A stretch of DNA of 6,404 nt from Candidatus Liptonbacteria bacterium CG11_big_fil_rev_8_21_14_0_20_35_14 (GCA_002796205.1 PCWO01000013.1:1-6404), one strand, 5' to 3'. Numbered from the stretch's first letter, positions 1 through 5,752 are shown. Numbers and translations are program-made. Notes: generated by a model not told the origin, from the letters alone.

Positions 1-115
1 TTTTCAAACAGGGTGTCCAGAACCTTAAAAATAATAGTCGTCTAGTTTCGTTAAGGCGTCCTTTAACTCACTAGACTCCTTTATTTTAAAAGAACCATGG
101 CCAATTGTTTAAAAA
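1..115 (+). repeat. Folded intergenic repeat, copy 1 (5' end cut by window)
   Basis: First of three related intergenic elements, the most diverged. It shares with copies 2 and 3 the blocks GGGTG, AGAACCTTAAAAA, AATAGTCG and AAGAACC in the same order. It can fold into nested stems: an inner stem of 28-34 with 81-87, a perfect 7-bp stem GTCTAGT (40-46) with ACTAGAC (70-76), and an apical hairpin GTTAA (50-54) with TTAAC (63-67). The outer stem is only partly visible: 1-9 can pair with 107-115 with one mismatch, so the element probably begins before the window. No coding frame is evident. Its function is unknown; it could be a structured RNA or a small non-autonomous mobile element. Confidence 0.72.
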
Positions 116-180
116 ATTGCAGGTTGGTTGTTTAAAAAGATAATTATTTTTTATAAAAATGATAATAATTATTTAAATTA

Positions 181-195
181 TGGTATAATTTTTAC
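181..195 (+). promoter_or_regulatory. Promoter of the GAPDH gene, extended -10, leaderless spacing
   Basis: TGGTATAAT lies at 181-189, an extended -10 (TGn) followed by a perfect TATAAT (184-189). Only six bases separate it from the ATG at 196. Transcription normally starts 6-7 nt after the hexamer, so the transcript should begin at or next to the start codon. No good -35 box is seen; the 17-bp position (161-166) reads gataat, which is usual for extended -10 promoters. Confidence 0.7.
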
Positions 196-1212
196 ATGAA
201 AAAAATTGCGATTAATGGTTTTGGAAGAATTGGCAGACTTTTTTTTAGACAAATTTTTGGTCATCCGGAAATAAAGGTGGTGGCTATAAATGATTTGGGG
301 GAAATAGATAATTTAGCTTATTTATTAAAATATGATTCTACTTACCGCAGTTTTGAGAAAAATATAAAAGTAGAGGGGGGTGAATTAGTTGTTGGGGAGC
401 AAAGAATAAAAATTTTAAATGAAAAAAATCTTTTAAAATTACCTTGGGGTGATTTAAATATTGATGTAGTAGTTGAGGCAACGGGGGTGTTTACTTCTTT
501 TCTAAAGGCTAATTACCATATTGAGGCGGGAGCGAAAAGAGTGGTGATTACAGCGCCGGCTAAAGATCAAGATGGAGTTAATAATGGAAAAACAGTTTTG
601 ATGGGGGTAAATGATAAAGAGCTTAATAGTACAAAGCTAACTTGTAACGGATCTTGTACCACTAATGCAGTTGGAGTGGTAATGAGTGTGATGGAATCTG
701 AAATAGGATTAGAAAAGGCTATACTTAATACAATTCATGGATATACCTCTAGTCAGAGTTTGGTTGATTCGCCTAAGGCGGGTAAGTTTGCGCGAGGCAG
801 AGCGGCGGCACAAAATATTGTTTTGTCTACCACCGGAGCAGCGATAGCAGTTGGCAGGGCGTTGCCGGTGCTTGATAAATTATTTGATGGAGTGGCAACC
901 AGAGTGCCGGTTTTGGCCGGATCGGTGGCGGATATAACTTTTATGGCTAAAAGAAATACAACAGTAAAGGAGGTTAATGATATTTTAGAAAGGGCTAGTC
1001 ATAATCCTATCTATAAAAATGTTTTAAAGGTGGTATCGGATCCAATTGTATCCTCGGATATTATTGGGGAGCCATATGGATCGGTGGTAGATTTAAATTT
1101 TACGCGAGTGGTGGGTGGTGATTTGGTAAAAATAATGGCTTGGTATGATAATGAATGGGGGTATGTGTCTACTTTAGTTAATCACGTGTTACATATAAAA
1201 ACACAACCATAA
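196..1212 (+). CDS. gap: Type I glyceraldehyde-3-phosphate dehydrogenase
   Basis: Cytosolic glycolytic enzyme that oxidises and phosphorylates glyceraldehyde 3-phosphate to 1,3-bisphosphoglycerate using a nicotinamide cofactor. The 338 residues match the family length. The N-terminal Rossmann motif NGFGRIGR spans residues 7-14, and Asp33 in IND favours NAD over NADP. The catalytic pair is Cys154 in GSCTTN and His181 in TIHGYT; Arg236 in ATRVP and the C-terminal WYDNEWGY (316-323) are also conserved. The second cysteine usual in SCTTNC is alanine (residue 158), and the segment after the catalytic histidine is diverged from model enzymes. The start at 196 puts the Rossmann motif at its normal distance, and there is no upstream ribosome binding site. 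The gene is monocistronic, flanked by two repeat copies. The family call is very secure; the physiological direction cannot be read from sequence. Confidence 0.96.
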   Translation: MKKIAINGFGRIGRLFFRQIFGHPEIKVVAINDLGEIDNLAYLLKYDSTYRSFEKNIKVEGGELVVGEQRIKILNEKNLLKLPWGDLNIDVVVEATGVFTSFLKANYHIEAGAKRVVITAPAKDQDGVNNGKTVLMGVNDKELNSTKLTCNGSCTTNAVGVVMSVMESEIGLEKAILNTIHGYTSSQSLVDSPKAGKFARGRAAAQNIVLSTTGAAIAVGRALPVLDKLFDGVATRVPVLAGSVADITFMAKRNTTVKEVNDILERASHNPIYKNVLKVVSDPIVSSDIIGEPYGSVVDLNFTRVVGGDLVKIMAWYDNEWGYVSTLVNHVLHIKTQP

Positions 1213-1252
1213 CCATATTTACAAAAACAGGCCTTAAAGACTTTATTTATAT

Positions 1253-1397
1253 ACCCTCTATAAACTTATACAAAACAAGGTGCTTAGAACCTTAAAAACA
1301 ATAGTCGTTCTACTGCACCAAAGAGGCCTTTGGCTCTTAGAACTCCTTTGTTTTTAAGAACCTAATCAATTTGTTTCTTAATAAATTTATAGAGGGT
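1253..1397 (+). repeat. Folded intergenic repeat, copy 2
   Basis: Lies 40 nt after the GAPDH stop, in the 320-base gap before rpiB. The outer arms 1253-1264 and 1386-1397 are a perfect 12-bp inverted repeat, continued inward by 1266-1269 with 1381-1384 and by AAACAA (1273-1278) with TTGTTT (1371-1376). Inside these, 1291-1301 pairs with 1348-1358 over 11 bp, GTTCTA (1307-1312) pairs with TAGAAC (1338-1343), and CCAAAG (1318-1323) pairs with CTTTGG (1328-1333) around an AGGC loop. By eye the core differs from copy 3 at about 9 of 101 positions. AGAACC occurs at both edges of the second stem. There is no open frame of note and no strong T-tract directly after the stem. The rest of the gap (1398-1496) is plain AT-rich sequence. 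Confidence 0.85.
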
Positions 1398-1496
1398 TAA
1401 AATATTTTTTAGATTGTATCGTAATTGTTTTTATGAAATTAGTTGGTTTTTTGATTATAAAATTTAATTATTTTTTCTATTTTTTATAGACAAGGG

Positions 1497-1525
1497 TTGG
1501 TGGTTTGGCTTTTTTATTTTATAAT
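1497..1525 (+). promoter_or_regulatory. Promoter of the rpiB-rpe-pilC operon
   Basis: TTGGTG (1497-1502) and a perfect TATAAT (1520-1525) are separated by exactly 17 bp. The rpiB ATG begins eight bases after the last base of the -10, with seven bases between, so the mRNA start should fall at or within about a base of the start codon. AGG at 1528-1530 is too close to the ATG to act as a Shine-Dalgarno site. Confidence 0.65.
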
Positions 1526-1532
1526 TTAGGTA

Positions 1533-1985
1533 ATGTTTTTATATATAGGAGCGGACCATAAGGGATTTGATTTAAAGGAACAACTTAAAAAGATGTTGGC
1601 TGATCAGGGTTATCAACCACAGGATTTGGGTAATTTAGAAAAAGATTTAAATGATGATTATGTTGATTTTGCCAGAGCGGTAGCGGAAAAGGTGGCTGCT
1701 TCGGGGGGTGAGGCGCGAGGCATTGTTATTTGTGGTAGTGGGGCGGGGGTTGATATTACAGCTAATAAGGTTGATGGGGTGAGGAGTGTTTTAGGGGTAT
1801 CAACCGACCAAGTTTTTGATGCTCGGCAGGATGATGATGTTAATGTTTTAGCATTAGGAGCAAATTTTACAGAGCCCATTATGGCTTTTAATATGATAAA
1901 AATACTTTTATCTACTCCTTTTTTGGGAGAGGAAAAACATAGACGTCGACTGGATAAATTAGCAGATATTGAAAAAGCGCAATGA
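1533..1985 (+). CDS. rpiB: Ribose-5-phosphate isomerase B (RpiB/LacAB family)
   Basis: Interconverts ribose 5-phosphate and ribulose 5-phosphate in the non-oxidative pentose phosphate pathway. The 150 residues are the usual RpiB length. The N-terminal motif IGADHKGF (5-12) carries the conserved His9. Cys67 in VICGSGAG aligns with the catalytic cysteine of Escherichia coli RpiB, and ANK (77-79), GVR (82-84) and NVLALG (104-109) are all recognisable. The C-terminal basic HRRR contributes the expected phosphate-binding arginines. The odd point is residue 100: E. coli RpiB has histidine in RQHND, proposed to assist sugar ring opening, while this protein has aspartate (RQDDD). It is the first gene of an operon, and its TGA stop overlaps the next start as ATGA. 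LacA/LacB-type isomerases share the fold, but the context with an Rpe-like gene favours RpiB. Confidence 0.93.
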   Translation: MFLYIGADHKGFDLKEQLKKMLADQGYQPQDLGNLEKDLNDDYVDFARAVAEKVAASGGEARGIVICGSGAGVDITANKVDGVRSVLGVSTDQVFDARQDDDVNVLALGANFTEPIMAFNMIKILLSTPFLGEEKHRRRLDKLADIEKAQ

Positions 1986-2614
1986 TGACTGTGGTGCCGG
2001 CTATAAATGAGGTTAGTTTTGAGGAGTTATTAAAAAAAATTGAGATAGCTCGGGAGTTTAAGGCCCCTTTTATTAAGTTTGATATAGCGGATGGAGATTT
2101 TTCTTCAGTAAAGACTTGGAGTGATTCAAGTTTATTAGCTTCTTTGCCGACAGATTTATTTTATGAGATACATTTTATGTGGAGAGAGACGGACTCTTTT
2201 TTTGAGGAGTGGTTAAAAAAACCGGTAACGCGTTTTATTTTCCATATTGAAACTACAAAAAATCCTTTAATAATTAAAGAGAGGTGTGAGGCTTTGAAAA
2301 TTGTGCCGGTTTTGGCCATGGTTTTTGATTCAGATTGGGCTTTGATTGAGCCCTATATTGTTAAATTTAACGCCTTTCAGGTTTTGGCGGTTGTGCCGGG
2401 AAAAAGTCATCAAAAATTTGATGAGAGGGCTTTAAAATTAATTGCTAACTTACGAAAAATAAAACCAAGTGCTACAATAGAGGTAGATGGAGGAGTAAAT
2501 GAAATATCGGCTCCTTTGTTTGTAGAGGCGGGGGCTGATATGCTGGCTTCCACTTCGTTTATTTTTGACTCAATAAATCCTATAGCTTCTTATAAAAAAC
2601 TTTTAAATATTTAA
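1982..2614 (+). CDS. Divergent ribulose-phosphate 3-epimerase-like TIM-barrel protein
   Basis: Probable member of the ribulose-phosphate 3-epimerase family, which interconverts ribulose 5-phosphate and xylulose 5-phosphate. At 210 residues it is slightly short for the family. Signature positions are recognisable: KFDIADGDF (32-40) for canonical HFDVMDG, EIHFMW (62-67) for DVHLMV, VVPG (137-140) for VNPG, and IEVDGGVN (166-173). Both putative acid/base aspartates, Asp34 and Asp169, and metal-ligand His64 remain. The first metal-ligand histidine is Lys32, the phosphate-loop GFGGQ is replaced by GKSHQ, and the terminal GS is ST. Activity could therefore be altered, or the substrate different. 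The ATG overlaps the rpiB stop as ATGA, implying translational coupling. A second ATG follows directly at 1985, so the true start could be one codon later. No Shine-Dalgarno site is seen. Its position after rpiB supports a pentose phosphate role. Confidence 0.8.
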   Translation: MMTVVPAINEVSFEELLKKIEIAREFKAPFIKFDIADGDFSSVKTWSDSSLLASLPTDLFYEIHFMWRETDSFFEEWLKKPVTRFIFHIETTKNPLIIKERCEALKIVPVLAMVFDSDWALIEPYIVKFNAFQVLAVVPGKSHQKFDERALKLIANLRKIKPSATIEVDGGVNEISAPLFVEAGADMLASTSFIFDSINPIASYKKLLNI

Positions 2615-2620
2615 GTTTAA

Positions 2621-3826
2621 ATGAAATATCATTATGTAGCTTCTGAGCCAAACGGAAAAGTAGTTGAGGGAGAGGTTGATGTGCAAGGGCCGGCTGAGGT
2701 TTTGCAAATCCTTTCTACTCAAGGACTTAGGCCGGTGTCTATCAAGCCGGTGGGTTTTGCTTTGGGTTCAACGGAACTTTTTAGAAGTAAGGTGGCTTTA
2801 TCGGATAAGGTTTTTTTGTCTAAATATTTAGCTTTAATGCTTAAAGTAGGTACTGATTTACTGAAGGCTATTAATATTTTAATTGACGACTTTGATAAGC
2901 CGGCTATGAAAAGAATATTAATTGAGATTCGTCAGTCGCTGGAACAAGGCAAGCCTTTTTATTCAACTTTTGCAAAATATCCTAAAGTTTTTAGTCAGGT
3001 TTTTGTCAGTTTGGTGCGGGCGGGTGAGGCCTCGGGCAACTTGGAGATAGTATTTGGAAATCTTTCTACTTCACTGGAAAAAGAGCAGGAGATAAATAAT
3101 AAAATTAAATCGGCTTTAGTTTATCCGATGATGCTTTTATCACTTTCTTTTTTAATGGTTATTTTCTTAGTGACTTTTGCTTTGCCAAAAGTTTCGCAGA
3201 TGTTTCAAAGCGGAGGTTTTGACCCGCCAACTTTTTCGTTAATTGTGTTTGCGGTCGGTAATTTTATTGGAACTTATATTTGGATATTAGCGCCACTTTT
3301 TGTTGTTTCTTTAGTGGTGGCTTGGTATTTTTTTCTAAAAACTTTACCGGGCAGAAAGATTTTTTATAGATTTATAAATTTTGTACCGGTAATCAGTACG
3401 ATTGTTAAAAAAATCGCCTTGCAAAGATTTGCGCGCACTTTGGCGTCTTTGATGAAATCCGGTTTACCGATTGTGCAGTCACTAGAAATTACAGCCGAGA
3501 CTATTGGGCACGAGGAACTAAAGCAGGGGTTACTACGCATTTCTCGAGAGGGAGTTTCTAAGGGGTTAACGATTGGAGAGGCTTTTAAAAGAGAACCGGC
3601 TTTTCCAAAAACGGTGACAAACTTGATAGCGGTGTCGGAGAGAGCTGGACACGTGGAGGATGTGCTTGATACTTTGGCCGAGTTTTATGAGTCGGAAATT
3701 GACGTGTCGGTGAAAACTTTAATTTCGTTTATTGAACCGACGATGCTTTTGGTGCTTGGAGTGGCAATTGGAACGATTGCACTTTCAATTATTATTCCGA
3801 TTTATCAGTTGGTCGGGCAGTTTTAG
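2621..3826 (+). CDS. pilC: Type IV pilus inner-membrane platform protein PilC (GspF family)
   Basis: Integral membrane platform of the type IV pilus or type II secretion-like machine, coupling the cytoplasmic ATPases to pilin assembly. The 401 residues fit the family. An N-terminal YHYVASEPNGKVVEGEV-type segment (3-19) matches the usual PilC leader. Two copies of the T2SSF domain follow, about 62-190 and 265-393, each with the LVRAGEASGNL or AVSERAGHVEDVL type motif (131-141 and 337-349). Hydrophobic segments lie near 168-188, 206-239 and 370-396, the standard three-helix pattern. It starts six bases after the Rpe-like stop, without a Shine-Dalgarno site, so it is most simply the third gene of the rpiB operon. 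Both pilin-like genes lie just downstream, but pilB, pilT, pilD and pilM are not in the window. The stop is TAG. Confidence 0.95.
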   Translation: MKYHYVASEPNGKVVEGEVDVQGPAEVLQILSTQGLRPVSIKPVGFALGSTELFRSKVALSDKVFLSKYLALMLKVGTDLLKAINILIDDFDKPAMKRILIEIRQSLEQGKPFYSTFAKYPKVFSQVFVSLVRAGEASGNLEIVFGNLSTSLEKEQEINNKIKSALVYPMMLLSLSFLMVIFLVTFALPKVSQMFQSGGFDPPTFSLIVFAVGNFIGTYIWILAPLFVVSLVVAWYFFLKTLPGRKIFYRFINFVPVISTIVKKIALQRFARTLASLMKSGLPIVQSLEITAETIGHEELKQGLLRISREGVSKGLTIGEAFKREPAFPKTVTNLIAVSERAGHVEDVLDTLAEFYESEIDVSVKTLISFIEPTMLLVLGVAIGTIALSIIIPIYQLVGQF

Positions 3827-3838
3827 TTTTATAATATT

Positions 3839-3866
3839 TTGTTATTATTTTTTTTCGCTCTATAAT
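3839..3866 (+). promoter_or_regulatory. Possible promoter firing into repeat copy 3
   Basis: TTGTTA (3839-3844) and a perfect TATAAT (3861-3866) are spaced by 16 bp. The -10 lies within the 5' outer arm of repeat copy 3, and the predicted start near 3873 would transcribe the inner stems. In such AT-rich sequence this may be chance. Copy 2 has TATAAA at the equivalent place (1259-1264) but no convincing -35. Confidence 0.3.
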
Positions 3867-3991
3867 TTATACAAACAGGGTGTTTAGAACCTTAAAAAAC
3901 AATAGTCGTCCTACTTCGCTAAAGAGGCCTTTAGCTCTTAGAACTTCTTTGTTTTTAAGAACCTAATCAATTTGTTTGTATAAATTATAGA
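3859..3991 (+). repeat. Folded intergenic repeat, copy 3 (best-paired)
   Basis: Begins 33 nt after the pilC stop. The outer arms 3859-3877 and 3973-3991 are a perfect 19-bp inverted repeat. Inside, 3891-3901 pairs with 3950-3959 with one bulged A, GTCCTA (3908-3913) pairs with TAGAAC (3939-3944) with one C-A mismatch, and GCTAAAG (3918-3924) pairs perfectly with CTTTAGC (3929-3935) around an AGGC loop. Orientation is the same as copies 1 and 2. The sequence between this element and the next gene (3992-4108) is AT-rich, with only a weak possible promoter (TTGTTA 4058-4063, TAATTT 4081-4086). Confidence 0.87.
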
Positions 3992-4108
3992 ACTTAATTG
4001 TATTAGTAAAAATATTTTTAGTTAAGTTTAATTATTAATTTAATGAAGTTACAAAATTTGTTAAAGTAAAATTTAAGTAATAATTTTAAAATAGAAAAAA
4101 TAAAGTAT

Positions 4109-5251
4109 ATGAATTTAAAAATAAAAGAGAAAATTGGAAATAGAGATGGATTTTCGTTGATAGAGTTACTCGTGTCGCTGGCGATTATGAGCTTGATTGG
4201 CTCAACAGTGATTTATAATGTTTTTTCTTTTAATAGTTCTAAAATTCTTTTAAATCAGGCTGTTAAATTGGAATCTGTTTTAAGATCGGTGCAACTGCAG
4301 GCGGTGAGTGAGGAGGAGGGGACTGCCTGGGGGATAAAAATATTCAGTCAGGTGGGGAGTGATGATAAATATGAAACTTTTTCGGGGTCTAGTTATGATT
4401 CGGGGACGGTGGACGATGTTTTTTATTTACCAAGTGAACTGCAATTTTCTAACCCGACCGGTGGTAATGCAATTGAGATTGTTTTTACGCAAGGAACGGG
4501 AGCGACAACGGCCGAATATATTGATATAGATATTATGACAACTGGTGAGGGTCATAGGCTTTATGTAAATTCTGATGGGGCGGTAACTTTAATAAAGGGA
4601 GGGAAGGGATTAGTCGGATATTATAAACTAGATGAGGCGAGTGGGACGACGGCGATTGATTGGAGTGGATTTGAAAATAATGGAACTATAACCGGAGCGA
4701 CGGTTAATCAAATCGGGCAAGTTGATAAGGCTTATACATTAGCAACTACAGATTATGTAACTGTGTCTGACCCGGCAGATGGTAGTTTGGATTTTGGGAC
4801 GGGAGATTTTACTTTAATGGCTTGGTTTAAAACTAGTGATACAACGAGTGAGCAAAATATAATAACTAAAGGCGGGACGAGTAACGCGGTGGCGGGTTAT
4901 AGATTAAGTGTTAATGATCTAGGTTCGGGAGGAGATATTTGGGTCGGGTTGTCGGATGGAACGACTTTGTCTAGTTGTGCCTTGGGTAGCGGTTATACGG
5001 ATGGTCTTTGGCATCAGGTGGCGATGGTTACAACGCGTAGTTCTAATGTAATAACGGTTTATGTTGATGGAGATTTGCTTGATACTTGTAGCACAACAAG
5101 CACAACCGGATCTGCTAGTAGCGCTAATAATTTTACTATTTCTTATACTGATTCAACTGAAGATTTTGTGGGTAGTTTGGATGATGTGAGAGTTTTTAAC
5201 AGGGCTTTGAGTAGTAGTGAGGTTAACGAAATTTACGAGGAGACGAGGTAA
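4109..5251 (+). CDS. Type IV pilin-like protein with C-terminal LamG-like domain
   Basis: Predicted minor pilin or pseudopilin with a binding head. The first 14 residues are a charged prepilin leader ending in glycine, then FSLIELLVSLAIM begins the hydrophobic N-methylation helix (15-41), with Glu at mature position 5. This is a prepilin peptidase site, so mature protein should start at Phe15. Residues about 45-165 look like a small beta-rich pseudopilin head. Residues 167-378 form a laminin-G/concanavalin-like jelly roll: GLVGYYKLDEASGTT at the start, NNGTI (190-194), FTLMAWF (234-240), WHQVAMV (301-307), VYVDG (317-321), and LDDVRVFNRALSSSEV (357-372) at the end. Cys290 and Cys327 are the only cysteines of the LamG part and could form a disulfide. 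Such domains commonly bind glycans or surface ligands; the actual ligand is unknown. No strong Shine-Dalgarno site precedes it. Confidence 0.88.
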   Translation: MNLKIKEKIGNRDGFSLIELLVSLAIMSLIGSTVIYNVFSFNSSKILLNQAVKLESVLRSVQLQAVSEEEGTAWGIKIFSQVGSDDKYETFSGSSYDSGTVDDVFYLPSELQFSNPTGGNAIEIVFTQGTGATTAEYIDIDIMTTGEGHRLYVNSDGAVTLIKGGKGLVGYYKLDEASGTTAIDWSGFENNGTITGATVNQIGQVDKAYTLATTDYVTVSDPADGSLDFGTGDFTLMAWFKTSDTTSEQNIITKGGTSNAVAGYRLSVNDLGSGGDIWVGLSDGTTLSSCALGSGYTDGLWHQVAMVTTRSSNVITVYVDGDLLDTCSTTSTTGSASSANNFTISYTDSTEDFVGSLDDVRVFNRALSSSEVNEIYEETR

Positions 5252-5291
5252 AATATAATATAAATCTTTTCCACACTTATTTATTTAAAGT

Positions 5292-5301
5292 GGGGTATAA
5301 T
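5292..5301 (+). promoter_or_regulatory. Promoter of the coiled-coil gene, leaderless spacing
   Basis: GGGGTATAAT occupies 5292-5301, with a perfect TATAAT at 5296-5301. Seven bases separate it from the ATG at 5309, so transcription should begin at about the start codon. No clear -35 hexamer is seen upstream. Confidence 0.6.
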
Positions 5302-5308
5302 GTAATTA

Positions 5309-5692
5309 ATGATAAAAAAGAAGCCTAAAATGACTTTAAAAAAATCAGACGATAATCAGATGACTTTGGAAAAGTTGGCGACTTTAACTCAACAGGGTTT
5401 TTTAGAATTGAAGTCGGATATAAACGAGGTGAAGGTAGATTTGAACGAAGTGAAGGTAGATTTGAACGAAGTGAAGGTAGATTTGAACGAAGTGAAGGCA
5501 GATTTGAATAGTGTTAAAAATGATTTAGTAGATTTTAAAGATGAGATGTCGGGACACTTAGATAATATTCACGGTCAACTTAAAGATTTAAATGAGGGTA
5601 ATACTTTTAGTTATGCCGAGTATCGTAGGCAAGAAAAAACTTTAATTAATCACGAGACTAGACTTTCTAAATTGGAAAAAAGTAAAGTTTAA
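5309..5692 (+). CDS. Small heptad-repeat coiled-coil protein, function unknown
   Basis: Soluble protein of 127 residues with no signal peptide or membrane segment, hence probably cytoplasmic. A lysine-rich N-terminus (1-12) is followed by TLEKLATLTQQGF (19-31). Residues 37-78 are six consecutive heptads of the type DLNEVKV, with hydrophobic residues at the regular a/d spacing of a coiled coil. The C-terminus (102-127) has a second helical stretch, YAEYRRQEKTL then ETRLSKLEK. It should oligomerise, but its partner is not evident. It lies between two pilin-like genes, 57 nt after one and 60 nt before the other, with its own promoter, so a link to pilus assembly is possible but unproven. The heptads are encoded by near-identical 21-bp DNA units, suggesting length change by slippage. 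I do not recognise a named family. Confidence 0.82.
   Translation: MIKKKPKMTLKKSDDNQMTLEKLATLTQQGFLELKSDINEVKVDLNEVKVDLNEVKVDLNEVKADLNSVKNDLVDFKDEMSGHLDNIHGQLKDLNEGNTFSYAEYRRQEKTLINHETRLSKLEKSKV
5417..5542 (+). repeat. In-frame 21-bp tandem repeat coding for heptads
   Basis: Six 21-bp units begin at 5417, 5438, 5459, 5480, 5501 and 5522. Units 2 and 3 are identical, unit 4 differs from them by one base (gta to gca), and unit 1 by four; units 5 and 6 are diverged. Each unit codes one heptad, so copy number can change without frameshift, altering coiled-coil length by one heptad each time. Confidence 0.93.
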
Positions 5693-5732
5693 TAGTTTAT
5701 TATAAATAATTAAATAGGTTTATTTTTGTTTG

Positions 5733-5741
5733 TGGTATAAT
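5733..5741 (+). promoter_or_regulatory. Promoter of the second pilin-like gene, extended -10
   Basis: TGGTATAAT at 5733-5741 is identical to the GAPDH box at 181-189. Eleven bases separate it from the ATG at 5753, leaving a predicted leader of only about four or five bases. There is no room for a Shine-Dalgarno site. No good -35 is visible. Confidence 0.62.
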
Positions 5742-5752
5742 TATTTTAAAAT

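Noticed and set aside
1253..1410. Repeat copy 2 as a simple rho-independent terminator of GAPDH
   Set aside because: The element is far longer than a terminator, its outer stem is AT-rich, the T-run (1405-1410) is not adjacent to the stem, and copy 3 has no T-run after it.
1433..1489. Tiny frame coding an 18-residue hydrophobic peptide before rpiB
   Set aside because: The length and Phe/Ile/Leu-rich content are expected by chance in T-rich sequence, and there is no ribosome binding site or supporting context.
1658..1879. Open frame of 73 codons on the minus strand
   Set aside because: It lies wholly inside rpiB, whose protein sequence is clearly conserved, and its translation is low-complexity Ser/Thr/Ala with no recognisable features.
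1980..1987. UGA recoded as glycine, as in some CPR lineages
   Set aside because: TGA ends rpiB at the normal family length, reading through gives a few unrelated residues before a stop, and no gene here has in-frame TGA.
1..3991. Repeats as integron attC sites or a CRISPR array
   Set aside because: The copies are kilobases apart around housekeeping genes with no integrase, the attC R/L box consensus is not seen, and there is no short repeat-spacer periodicity.
5272..5295. Weak inverted repeat before the coiled-coil gene as a terminator
   Set aside because: Only about five pairs (cactt with aagtg), with no T-tract and overlapping the promoter region.
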